From JBFWIW01 sp050253535 (lineage in GTDB: Bacteria; Bacillota; Clostridia; Oscillospirales; Oscillospiraceae), in the NCBI GenBank assembly GCA_050253535.1, contig JBFWIW010000004.1, forward strand, positions 4,857 to 68,856: a DNA stretch of 64,000 nucleotides. The letters are read 5' to 3'. Shown one piece after another: positions 1 to 8,126 of the stretch; within the stretch, counting starts at the first letter, position 1, and the number at the start of each line of letters is the position of its first letter. Position numbers and translations under genes: made by a program. The notes beneath the pieces are model-generated. The model saw only the letters and a program-made list of their open reading frames with translations, was not told the origin of the DNA and searched no databases.

Positions 1-251
1 ATTCGGACCCGGCCCTGGTTGCCATGCTTGAAGAAGTTTGCAGAGATAAAGGCGTCACTTACCGCAAGATGTTCAGCGGTGCGTACCATGATTCACTTCT
101 TTTGGGTGAAATCGTTCCTATGGCAATGATATTCGTGCCAAGCCGCGGCGGAATAAGTCATGACCCGGCTGAATTTACTGAGGACGCGCAGATTTCCGTC
201 GGCGTAAATATTCTGGCTGAGGCGCTTCTGACTTTGGCAAATGAAGACTGA
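1..251 (+). CDS. M20-family amidohydrolase, C-terminal end only (partial)
   Basis: The open frame enters at the left edge (first full codon at base 3) and ends at TGA 249-251, leaving about 82 residues. The motifs SGAYHDS, MIFVPSRGGISHDPAE and a final helix match the C-terminus of M20/M28-type zinc hydrolases of the N-carbamoyl-amino-acid hydrolase / allantoate amidohydrolase group, where the His of the GAxHD segment and the GISH segment line the active site. These enzymes cleave carbamoyl or ureido groups in hydantoin, pyrimidine or purine breakdown. The catalytic core lies outside the window, so the substrate is not assignable. The ABC importer downstream is separated by a terminator, so co-function is only suggested by proximity. 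Confidence 0.8.
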   Translation, partial: SDPALVAMLEEVCRDKGVTYRKMFSGAYHDSLLLGEIVPMAMIFVPSRGGISHDPAEFTEDAQISVGVNILAEALLTLANED

Positions 252-359
252 GAGGGGTATGTATACTTGAAAAAGATCGATGCTCGGCTGCAACACATTC
301 TCCAAGGGCGGAGACTGCAAATATAGTTTAAGTAAATCAGAGTAATATAATTACAATGC

Positions 360-398
360 AAAGGCGCAGATGTAATAATCTGCGCCTTTCTTTTTTTA
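360..398 (+). terminator. Rho-independent terminator after the amidohydrolase
   Basis: A 12-bp perfect stem (AAAGGCGCAGAT at 360-371 with ATCTGCGCCTTT at 378-389) closes a 6-base loop and is followed by a T-rich run to 397. It separates the amidohydrolase from the ABC operon that starts at 432. Confidence 0.9.
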
Positions 399-431
399 AG
401 CATAACTTAAACCACTAAACGGAGGCTTCAC

Positions 432-1205
432 ATGAATACACCCGAGATCAAAATAGAAAATGTCAGCATGATCTATAAAAACGATCAGGGTAAGGACATC
501 ACGGCTCTGAAGAACGTCAGTATCGATATTCAGAAAGGCGAATTCGTCTCCCTGCTCGGGCCGTCCGGCTGCGGAAAAACCACCTTGCTCCGCATTATCG
601 CGGACCTTTTAAAACCCACCTCCGGATCTGTAACCGTCTGCGGACAGACGCCGGAGGAGACGCGGCTTCAGCAAAAATATGGATTCGTGTTTCAGAGCCC
701 TGTGCTTTACGAATGGCGCACTGTCCGCAGCAACATCCGCCTGCCGCTTGAGATGATGAAAATCCCAAAAGAGGAGCAAAACAGCCGCATTGATACACAG
801 CTTGAAATGATCGGCCTCAAGGATTTTGAAAGCTACTATCCCAGACAGCTCAGCGGCGGTATGCAGCAGCGCGTCGGCATTGCGCGCGCATTGGCCATCC
901 AGCCTGAGATCCTGCTCATGGATGAACCTTTTTCCGCTCTGGATGAGTTTACGCGGGAGAAGCTGCATGAAGACCTTTTGCGCATATGGAACAAAACCAA
1001 CAAAACGGTCATCTTCGTCACGCACAATATAGCGGAGTCGGTATTTCTGTCCGACAGGGTGTGCGTCCTCTCGCCGCATCCTGGCAGACTTTCGGCAATT
1101 GTGGACATTGACCTGCCTCGCCCCCGCACAAAGGAGATACGCGAATCCGAGGCGGCTTTCCATCTCGTCTCAAAGATCCGCAACAGCTTTGAGGAGGTCG
1201 GCTGA
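432..1205 (+). CDS. ABC transporter ATP-binding protein (SsuB/TauB type)
   Basis: 257 residues, the normal size for this family. Walker A GPSGCGKTT is at about 43-51, the Q-loop region at about 87-89 (VFQ), the signature LSGGMQQR at 140-147 and Walker B LLMDEP at 161-166, so the ATPase looks intact. It powers import by the two permeases that follow. The start at 432 has GGAGG upstream. The stop is one base before the next ATG at 1207, indicating translational coupling. The family (nitrate/sulfonate/taurine/pyrimidine-precursor importers) does not give the substrate. Confidence 0.93.
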   Translation: MNTPEIKIENVSMIYKNDQGKDITALKNVSIDIQKGEFVSLLGPSGCGKTTLLRIIADLLKPTSGSVTVCGQTPEETRLQQKYGFVFQSPVLYEWRTVRSNIRLPLEMMKIPKEEQNSRIDTQLEMIGLKDFESYYPRQLSGGMQQRVGIARALAIQPEILLMDEPFSALDEFTREKLHEDLLRIWNKTNKTVIFVTHNIAESVFLSDRVCVLSPHPGRLSAIVDIDLPRPRTKEIRESEAAFHLVSKIRNSFEEVG

Positions 1206-1206
1206 T

Positions 1207-1995
1207 ATGAACACCTATATAAGCCGGAACGAGCGGGAAGTCAGCATCGCGGTGTGGGTAGTCGGCGTGATGGTGCTTTGGGAGCTCGCGGCGTTCTTCC
1301 TCGCAAATGTCATTCAGGACCCGATGGCCGAGAAAAAGCTCCCGTATCTGCATGAAGTTGTAATACTCTTCGGACAGCATTGGCAGTCCATACTGAAAGA
1401 GGCCGGCATCACTTTTACACGGGCGGCATACGGCTTTTTCTTCGGCGCGGTTATCGGATTTCTGTTGTCGGTTCTCATGAGCCTCTCGAAGCTCGTGGAA
1501 AAGACCGCGATGCCTTATCTCATCATGTCGCAGATGATTCCGATCCTCGGTCTGGGGCCGATTATTTTCAGTCTGGTCAAGGATCTGAACACAGCACGCA
1601 CGGTCATAGCTGCATACATGACGTTTTTTCCGGTTTCGGTCAACACGCTCAGCGGCTTTAAGTCGGTGGATGAAGACAAGAGAACCCTCATGTACTCATA
1701 CGCGGCTAAAAAACCGCAGCTCTATGCAAAGCTGATGTTCCCGTTCACGCTGCCCTATCTTTTCACCGGCCTCAAAATAGCCGCGCCCATGGCGGTCACG
1801 GCGTCCATCCTGGTCGACACACTGAGTGCCAAGGACGGTATCGGCTATAAGATTGTCTATTCTCTGTATGGCGGTGGCACTACGGGCGAATTCTGGCCGG
1901 CGCTGATTACTGGCGCGATGATGGGCGTAGTGAGCTATGCGATAATGGCCACGGCGGAACGCATATTGGTGCCGTGGCGGAAGGATGCGGAGTAA
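1207..1995 (+). CDS. ABC transporter permease 1 (BPD_transp_1 fold)
   Basis: 262 residues from ATG 1207, chosen over an upstream in-frame codon because it directly follows the ATPase stop and gives the usual length. Several hydrophobic membrane segments are visible, and the EAA-like loop with YAAKKPQLYAKLMFP and LPYLFTGLKIA is where the ATPase docks. It is a paralogue of the permease at 2064: both carry the PYLFTGLKI signature after an SYAA segment. Two different permeases suggest a heterodimeric channel. Confidence 0.9.
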   Translation: MNTYISRNEREVSIAVWVVGVMVLWELAAFFLANVIQDPMAEKKLPYLHEVVILFGQHWQSILKEAGITFTRAAYGFFFGAVIGFLLSVLMSLSKLVEKTAMPYLIMSQMIPILGLGPIIFSLVKDLNTARTVIAAYMTFFPVSVNTLSGFKSVDEDKRTLMYSYAAKKPQLYAKLMFPFTLPYLFTGLKIAAPMAVTASILVDTLSAKDGIGYKIVYSLYGGGTTGEFWPALITGAMMGVVSYAIMATAERILVPWRKDAE

Positions 1996-2063
1996 GTACG
2001 GCACGCCAACACACGCTCAGATGTGGGCGTATATCAGTGCGTTATGCTTAAGGGGGAGATTAT

Positions 2064-2834
2064 ATGAATTCAAAGACAAAGGAAAAGGCGCTTTCGGTAA
2101 TAATGCCGGTCGCATTCGGTCTGCTGCTTTTGCTTCTGCTGCAAACGCAGGTCATCCACAGAATATTTTCGCTGAAGACCATGCAGCTCCCGCTGCCTTC
2201 AACTATATTTGAAGCGCTTTGCACTAAAGCACCGAAAATAATAAGCGACGCCGGAGTCACGCTGTCGGCGGTCAGCGCAGGACTTCTGCTCGGGTCGTTT
2301 ATCGGTTTTCTGGTCGCGTCTTTTGCCACGATGCTGCCGGGCGTCGGATACGGGAGTCTTACGATTATGACTGCCTTGAACTCGATACCGGTTCTCGCCC
2401 TAGCACCTCTGATGAACCGCTGGTTTTCGACCAGTATGGGCGCGAAGATGGCGGTGGTGACCGTGGTGTGCATGGGGGCGATGGCGGCAAACGCTTACCG
2501 CGGGCTCAATAATTTAAAACCGTTTTCACTGGATTTAATGAAATCCTACGCGGCCAACCGACGTCAGATATTTTTCAAGCTGCGTCTGCCGAACTGCGTG
2601 CCGTATCTCTTCACCGGTCTTAAAATTAACGTGGCGACTGCGATGATAGGCGCTATCATCAGCGAATTTTTCGCAACTGAGACCAGCGGTATTGGGTATA
2701 TGATAAAAAACTCGCTCAAAGTCGGCAATCAAAAAATACTGGGCTGGGCATATATCATCACGGCGGCCATAATCAGCATGCTCATCTATGCGTTGATTCT
2801 GTTCTTGGAACGCCTGGCCGCAAGGAGGTATTAG
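2064..2834 (+). CDS. ABC transporter permease 2 (BPD_transp_1 fold)
   Basis: 256 residues, with AGGGGGAG just upstream of ATG 2064. Hydrophobic segments alternate with a cytoplasmic EAA-type loop (SYAANRRQIFFKLRLP), followed by PYLFTGLKINVATAM. It is homologous to the permease at 1207 and is expected to pair with it. The gap between the two genes is 68 bases with no terminator, so one transcript is likely. Confidence 0.9.
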   Translation: MNSKTKEKALSVIMPVAFGLLLLLLLQTQVIHRIFSLKTMQLPLPSTIFEALCTKAPKIISDAGVTLSAVSAGLLLGSFIGFLVASFATMLPGVGYGSLTIMTALNSIPVLALAPLMNRWFSTSMGAKMAVVTVVCMGAMAANAYRGLNNLKPFSLDLMKSYAANRRQIFFKLRLPNCVPYLFTGLKINVATAMIGAIISEFFATETSGIGYMIKNSLKVGNQKILGWAYIITAAIISMLIYALILFLERLAARRY

Positions 2835-3077
2835 TATTAAAAATCAAACTGCTCGTTTGATAAAGGCGCACCAATCACGTAAAAGCGGCAGCCGCGGCAA
2901 ATACAATTAACATGAGCTGTATTGTGAGATTTTATGATTTATTTGTACGCGGAGTTATGGAGGTTAAATATGATTGCAGTCAAGCGCAACCCCGTTTTTG
3001 TAAGTCGACAATGTCCTTGTCTTAGTAATGCCAAAAGGGACAGTCAAGAAATCAACATATATGAATAAGGAGAAAAA

Positions 3078-4163
3078 ATGAAAATGAAAACTGAAATGAA
3101 AAAAGTACTGTTACTTTGTCTCAGCGCTCTGCTTCTGTCAGGCGCGCTGCTCACCGGCTGCGGCAGCGCGGGAGGAGAGGCCGCTGCGAATACCTCAAGC
3201 ACTGCCGATACGACTTCGGCCGACGGTTCTTCAACCGACGAGCTTACGAAGCTCAAGCTGCAGACAGTCTGGCTCCCGCAGGGGCAGTTTATGGGCTATT
3301 ATGTAGCCCAGGCCAAGGGGTACTACGCGGATGAGGGCATCGATCTTGAGATCATCCCGGGCAGCTCAGATATATCCCCGGAAGATCAGGTCGAGAATGG
3401 CGTAGTCGATCTTGGCGTCGCGTTTTACACCGATCTCCTGACCTATCAGGAAGCTGGCTATGACATGGTCAACGTGGCCCAGATATTCCAGCAGAGCCCG
3501 CTTCGTCTTATAGCGAAGAAAGGCCGCGGCATAACCACCGGTGCGGACCTCGCCGGCAAAAAGGTAGGCAACTGGTTCGGCGGCCAGCAGTACGAGCTTT
3601 ACGCGCTGTGCGGAAAGTATGGCATCGACCGGGAAACAGGCGTCGATTGGATACAGCAGGATTTCACAATGGACGCTTTCTACAATGATGAACTCGACGC
3701 AGCGTCCGTAATGGTCTACAATGAGTACCACCTCGTGCTTGAGAGCGGCATGGCTGAGAGCGATTTCACTGTTATCGACATGAACGAGGAAGGCATTGCG
3801 ATGCTGGAGGACTGCCTGTTTGTAAAGGGCGACTGGGCAGAGGCAAATCATGACCTTCTGGTCAGCTTCCTCCGCGCCACGATAAAGGGATGGCAGTATG
3901 CCTGTGAGAATCCGGAAGAAGCCGGCCAGATATGCTGGGACGCCGGCCAGAGCGTATCGCTCGAGCACCAGATATCCATGTGCCAGGAAGTGGCCAGATG
4001 TGTCGCGCCGGAGGGCTTTGATACCGCCAAGATTGGCTATCTGGACCCCGAAGCACTTCAGCAGACCATCGACCTCGGCGTACAGAACTCGCTTATTTCT
4101 GCCGCGATTCCGATAGACGACAGCGTAGATGAAACCTACTGGGAGGAAGCTACCGCCGGCTGA
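3078..4163 (+). CDS. ABC substrate-binding lipoprotein (NMT1/THI5-like)
   Basis: 361 residues. A signal peptide ends in lipobox LLTGC (Cys28), so the protein is anchored outside the membrane. The start of the mature fold (KLKLQTVWLPQGQF, then GYYVAQAKGYYADEGID) is typical of NMT1/THI5-like type-2 binding proteins, which carry pyrimidines, riboflavin, nitrate or sulfonates. AAGGAG precedes ATG 3078. A 243-base gap separates it from the permeases, so it may have its own promoter, although I see no clear one. With no TPP riboswitch on this operon I do not call it a thiamine-precursor importer. Confidence 0.88.
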   Translation: MKMKTEMKKVLLLCLSALLLSGALLTGCGSAGGEAAANTSSTADTTSADGSSTDELTKLKLQTVWLPQGQFMGYYVAQAKGYYADEGIDLEIIPGSSDISPEDQVENGVVDLGVAFYTDLLTYQEAGYDMVNVAQIFQQSPLRLIAKKGRGITTGADLAGKKVGNWFGGQQYELYALCGKYGIDRETGVDWIQQDFTMDAFYNDELDAASVMVYNEYHLVLESGMAESDFTVIDMNEEGIAMLEDCLFVKGDWAEANHDLLVSFLRATIKGWQYACENPEEAGQICWDAGQSVSLEHQISMCQEVARCVAPEGFDTAKIGYLDPEALQQTIDLGVQNSLISAAIPIDDSVDETYWEEATAG

Positions 4164-4186
4164 GTGCGGGCATTGGAGGCAAAAAG

Positions 4187-4603
4187 ATGAAGGAAAATGC
4201 TTATAAAGGCGCCGAAACGGTACCGCTGTATGAGTACCTGCCGGTGAACATGTTCCGCACAATTTTGCCGGAATTACGCAAATTATCCTGGGGAGCGCGC
4301 GAAATTCCAGTGATCATTGAATTATCCCGTAACTCCAGGCTGTATAGTAAAAGCCTGCCCGATTACTTCAAAAATGCCATGTACATATATGGATATGTAA
4401 AAATGAATGCGCGGCTAGAGGAGGTATTCGGATGCGGAAGTGAGAGTGGTACCAGGGGAATGCAAATCTTTATGCACGAATGGGACAACAAATTCTTGAT
4501 GCTGTTTATGTATAACAGGGAGCCGGTTGGAAAACCGGTGTTCGTCGCGAAGCAGGAAGTTGCGGAACTGATGATAAACGCGCTTCACCCGAATATTTAT
4601 TAA
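4187..4603 (+). CDS. Unknown 138-residue soluble protein
   Basis: I do not recognise this protein. It has no signal peptide or membrane segment, and begins 23 bases after the binding-protein stop with AGGC upstream, so it is probably the last gene of the ABC operon. The middle is basic and aromatic (YSKSLPDYFKNAMYIYGY) and the C-terminal half contains EWDNKFLMLFMYN and KQEVAELMINAL. The gene ends just before a strong hairpin. A role connected to the transported compound is only a guess from position. Confidence 0.65.
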   Translation: MKENAYKGAETVPLYEYLPVNMFRTILPELRKLSWGAREIPVIIELSRNSRLYSKSLPDYFKNAMYIYGYVKMNARLEEVFGCGSESGTRGMQIFMHEWDNKFLMLFMYNREPVGKPVFVAKQEVAELMINALHPNIY

Positions 4604-4615
4604 GAAGTCCAAATG

Positions 4616-4653
4616 CCCCCCGGATAATTGGTTCAATCCAGTTATCCGGGGGG
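4616..4653. terminator. Strong hairpin between convergent genes
   Basis: A 16-bp stem with one G-T pair (4616-4631 with 4638-4653) closes a 6-base loop. It sits between the end of the plus-strand ABC operon and the end of the minus-strand Tad-like gene. The T-tracts on both sides are weak, so it is either a bidirectional terminator or an mRNA-end stabiliser. Confidence 0.7.
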
Positions 4654-4695
4654 TTCAGCTTGCCAGATATGTAATTATTGTTGATTGTGGGGAAT

Positions 4696-5847
4696 CTATT
4701 CCACCAGTTTTACCGAATCCTCGGGGAGACATTCCAGATCGGCGGCTTCAGATACGATAGTAATGCCGCTTCCGTTAAAGGTAATTTCATTTCCGATTAC
4801 TCTGCCGTTTATTGTCTGATTTGAACCGTTCATGGTTATGGTGCCATTGGGGGCGTATACGATTCCGTCCAGCTGCGCACCGGAACCGTTAATTGTTATA
4901 TCCCCATTTGCCGAGTAAAAACAAACGGCGGAGTCGGACGAGCACATTAAATTACTGCCGTTAAAAGAGATGTCGCCGGATACCAGCACTATGCCTGTCC
5001 CTTCAAAATTGCTGCCGTTAATCGTGAGATTGCCGTTTACATATATCGGAGAATCTACGCTAATACGGCTGCCGTTATAGATTTTATTCCCGCTGTATGC
5101 CTGACCGGCCTCTTCGGCGGCATCCTGTATAACGTCTGAAAAATCAGGCATATCTATGACCGTTGCTGGACTTGTGATTTTTGTCCCTATATTAATACTG
5201 CTCCCGTTTGTTGAAAACATTGAAGCCTGACATATGTCACCTATTTCTAAGTTGGAGCCGTTAAAGGTAAATTTGGATACAGCCTCGGCTGACCCGGTAA
5301 TGGTTTGGTCTGAACCGTGAATCGTGAGTTTGCAGTTGGAATGAACACTCCCCCCGATGTACAGGTTACTTCCGTTATTTGTTAATGAATCAGTAAGGCT
5401 GCCTGAAAAAACGGCATAATCAAACGCCTCCCCCAAGCCTGATGTTTTTTGGGCTACCGCCTGTGCTGTAATATCTGTTGTCGTTAAACCCAAAGCCCTG
5501 GCAAATGTGTATGAAACACTGCTTTTGCATATAACCTGAATTTTAGTTGGATCACCATTATAAGGAGAAACAATTGTGGTTTCCGTTTCACCGTCTCCGT
5601 TCAATCCGGCAAAATAGATTGCGGTGCTGCCTGCAATACTCGTATTCGGAAGGTCGTACGCTCCGGCCAAAGCTGCAGCGTCAGCAGCGTTCTGCAGATT
5701 TGCTTTTGTAAGCGAGNNNNNNNNNNNNNNNNNNNNNNNNNNNNNNNNNNNNNNNNNNNNNNNNNNNNNNNNNNNNNNNNNNNNNNNNNNNNNNNNNNNN
5801 NNNNNNNNNNNNNNNNTTTTTTTGCTTGAAGGGAGGGAAATCGACAT
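4696..5847 (-). CDS. Tad/Flp pilus-type protein with Asn-Gly-Ser repeat domain, interrupted by gap
   Basis: The part left of the gap is firmly coding: SLTKANLQNAADAAALAGAY is the hallmark after the membrane helix of TadE/TadG-like pilus-assembly proteins. After about 100 residues the protein becomes a repeat domain with roughly ten NGS motifs (NNGSN, FNGSN, TNGSS, YNGSR, INGSN, MNGSN and others) spaced about 18-35 residues, each followed by a short beta-like stretch, suggesting a beta-solenoid outside the cell. The 100-N run (5717-5816) removes the membrane helix. The start at 5847 is not trustworthy, because frame across the gap is unknown and no good ribosome site is seen. Confidence 0.6.
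   Translation of the reverse strand: MSISLPSSKKXXXXXXXXXXXXXXXXXXXXXXXXXXXXXXXXXXSLTKANLQNAADAAALAGAYDLPNTSIAGSTAIYFAGLNGDGETETTIVSPYNGDPTKIQVICKSSVSYTFARALGLTTTDITAQAVAQKTSGLGEAFDYAVFSGSLTDSLTNNGSNLYIGGSVHSNCKLTIHGSDQTITGSAEAVSKFTFNGSNLEIGDICQASMFSTNGSSINIGTKITSPATVIDMPDFSDVIQDAAEEAGQAYSGNKIYNGSRISVDSPIYVNGNLTINGSNFEGTGIVLVSGDISFNGSNLMCSSDSAVCFYSANGDITINGSGAQLDGIVYAPNGTITMNGSNQTINGRVIGNEITFNGSGITIVSEAADLECLPEDSVKLVE
5717..5816. other. Assembly gap (100 N)
   Basis: Exactly 100 N, the conventional placeholder for a gap of unknown length. Unlike the other gap, the flanks do not share sequence, so real bases are missing. It falls in the N-terminal part of the Tad-like gene. Confidence 0.98.
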
Positions 5848-6112
5848 AACAATGAGTCTCGAAATCCTGCATTTGAAGGTTATAAAAGCCTCAAAAGCCT
5901 TTAATTTAATAATGGATACAGGTAATTTATAAAATTCGTTTGCGTTAACATTTTCCTGTTATTGAATTGCTGTCCAGGAAGGCATGTATGCGTCGGCATA
6001 TACGTCTTTTTTTTGGCCGATAGGGCGGGAATAATCCCGAAAAACCCGAATTACAGGCATTATGGCAGGATAATTAACCTAATTAATCGAATGAAGAAGT
6101 GGAGATTGATTT

Positions 6113-7819
6113 ATGATTAATTCCGGTGATACCAGTTTTATTTTTATTTCTACCGCGCTCGTCTTCGTAATGACGCCGGGACTGGCTCTGTTTTACGGTG
6201 GTATGGTGAGGAAAAAGAATGTCCTAAGTACGACGATGCACAGTTTTATCCTGATGGCCATAGCGTCTGTTTTATGGGTGTTGATTGGCTATAGCCTGTC
6301 ATTCTCAACCGATCACGCCGGTTTAATCGGAAGTCTCGACTGGGCCGGACTCTCCGGAGTCGGGACTGAGCCCAATGCCGACTATGCCCCGACAATTCCC
6401 GCCCTGCTGTTTATGGCATTTCAAATGATGTTTGCCATCATAACTCCGGCCCTTATCAGCGGTTCAATAGCAGAGCGGATGAGATTTCCGGCTTTTATAG
6501 GATTTATGGTATTATGGATTATAATTGTTTATTACCCACTGGCGCATATGGTCTGGGGAGTCGGAGGCTTCCTGCGTAATTTGGGCGCTATAGACTTTGC
6601 GGGAGGAACGGTTGTACATATTAGCTCCGGATTTACGGGCCTGACCGCAGCTCTTATTTTGGGCAAACGAAAAGGCCTCGGTAAAGAGCCTATGGTTCCT
6701 CATAACCTTCCAATGACCGTTTTGGGCGCGGGTATTTTGTGGTTCGGATGGTTCGGATTTAACGCCGGAAGCGCCCTATGCGCAAATGGACTGGCAATTT
6801 CTGCCCTTGTCACCACGAATACTTCAGCCGCCGCCGCGGCACTTTCATGGATGACCACGGAATGGATCCATCGCGGAAAACCTACAGTACTCGGGACGGT
6901 GAGCGGCGCTGTCGCAGGACTGGTTTCAATAACGCCGGGGGCTGGCTATGTAACTCCGATGGCCGCTCTTGTAATAGGCTTGTCCGGGGGTATCATCTGC
7001 TATTTCTCCGTGAGTGTTATGAAGGCCAAGCTTGGATATGACGATTCTTTGGACGCCTTCGGCTGTCATGGAGTAGGCGGCATGTGGGGGGCGCTTGCGA
7101 CCGGACTCTTTGCTACAAAAACCGTAAACGAGAACGGAGCGGACGGACTTTTCTATGGAAATCCGGCACAATTGGCTATACAGGCGCTCAGTATTGTCGT
7201 TACGGTTATATTGGCGGTCACGGCAACTTTTGTCATTCTTAAGCTGATTGGTGCTATCACAAAGCTGCGAGCGACAGATGAAGAAGAAGACAGCGGATTG
7301 GATCTGGCGATGCATGGAGAAGAGGCGTATCCCGATACCTTCGGACGCGGGTTGACGCTTACGCCTGCTATTGAAATGCCAATGGGCAGCTGGACTCCCG
7401 GCGCTTACACAGACGAGGTTCCCGTCCTTATGCAAAAACGTGAAAAGACCAGCTTTTCCGATATAAAGATGACAAAAGTGGTAATTATCATCAAGCAGGA
7501 GAGGTTCGAGGCGTTAAAAAAAGCTATGAGCGATATAGGCATTACAGGTATGACAGTCACACAGGTGCTGGGTTTTGGAATGCAGAAGGGATTTCCCGAG
7601 TTTTACCGCGGAGTCAGTGTTGACGCCACATTGCTTCCTAAGGTAAAAGTTGAGATAGTGGTTTCCAAGATCCCGGTTGAGACTGTGGTTGATGCTGCAA
7701 AAAATGTGCTGCATACAGGCCACATCGGCGACGGCAAAATATTTGTCTATGATGTAGAGAATGTCATCAAGGTACGCACCGGTGAAGAGGGGTACGACGC
7801 CCTGCAGGACGAGGAATAA
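6113..7819 (+). CDS. amt: Ammonium transporter with fused C-terminal PII (GlnB/GlnK) domain
   Basis: 568 residues. Residues 1 to about 400 are an Amt/Mep channel with signature segments ALFYGGMVRKKN, the conserved Asp (GAIDFAGG) and both pore histidines (VVHISSG and FGCHGVGG). After a cytoplasmic linker, a PII domain runs from about residue 453 to 565 (KVVIIIKQERFEALKKA, GMTVTQVLGFGMQKG, HIGDGKIFVYDVENVIKVRTGE). In free GlnK this domain plugs the channel according to nitrogen and energy status; here it is covalently attached. The T-loop keeps Tyr46 (EFYRG) but the uridylylation Tyr51 is replaced (RGVSVDATLLPK). No free glnK is adjacent. A terminator follows at 7871. Confidence 0.93.
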   Translation: MINSGDTSFIFISTALVFVMTPGLALFYGGMVRKKNVLSTTMHSFILMAIASVLWVLIGYSLSFSTDHAGLIGSLDWAGLSGVGTEPNADYAPTIPALLFMAFQMMFAIITPALISGSIAERMRFPAFIGFMVLWIIIVYYPLAHMVWGVGGFLRNLGAIDFAGGTVVHISSGFTGLTAALILGKRKGLGKEPMVPHNLPMTVLGAGILWFGWFGFNAGSALCANGLAISALVTTNTSAAAAALSWMTTEWIHRGKPTVLGTVSGAVAGLVSITPGAGYVTPMAALVIGLSGGIICYFSVSVMKAKLGYDDSLDAFGCHGVGGMWGALATGLFATKTVNENGADGLFYGNPAQLAIQALSIVVTVILAVTATFVILKLIGAITKLRATDEEEDSGLDLAMHGEEAYPDTFGRGLTLTPAIEMPMGSWTPGAYTDEVPVLMQKREKTSFSDIKMTKVVIIIKQERFEALKKAMSDIGITGMTVTQVLGFGMQKGFPEFYRGVSVDATLLPKVKVEIVVSKIPVETVVDAAKNVLHTGHIGDGKIFVYDVENVIKVRTGEEGYDALQDEE

Positions 7820-7870
7820 TCAGCCTGTTAAAAAGTAGAAAGTTTTCGGTTCTTCTTGGTTTCAAAAAGT

Positions 7871-7912
7871 ATCCCTCCCGACGCAATCGCCGCCGGGAGG
7901 GATTTTGCTTTA
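7871..7912 (+). terminator. Terminator of the ammonium transporter gene
   Basis: A 10-bp stem ATCCCTCCCG (7871-7880) with CGGGAGGGAT (7894-7903) is followed by TTTGCTTT. It lies 50 bases after the amt stop. The rest of 7820-8126 holds a candidate promoter but no gene. Confidence 0.85.
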
Positions 7913-7983
7913 CATTTAGAAAAATGGGCGAGCAACACATTATCTGCACACAGGCAATTAAAATGGCAAAAACCGTAATTAGC

Positions 7984-8012
7984 TTGAATTGTACCGAATT
8001 TCTGTATACAAT
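7984..8012 (+). promoter_or_regulatory. Candidate sigma-70-type promoter for the FHA-FtsW operon
   Basis: TTGAAT (7984-7989), a 17-base spacer and TACAAT (8007-8012). It would give a leader of about 110 bases before ATG 8127. Assignment rests on sequence match alone. Confidence 0.5.
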
Positions 8013-8126
8013 ATGAGTGCTGACAGTGTCGCATTTCGTGCTTATTCGGGAGTTTTCAGCATGGCTCGTTGCCTACAGTATTGAACTTGCAGAAAAAAGT
8101 GCGATGTATTGAAAGGACTTTGGCGC

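Noticed and set aside
432..4163. Reading the ABC importer as a thiamine-precursor transporter (ThiXYZ)
   Set aside because: The binding protein is THI5-like, but no TPP riboswitch precedes the operon, and the family also carries riboflavin, nitrate, sulfonates and pyrimidines.
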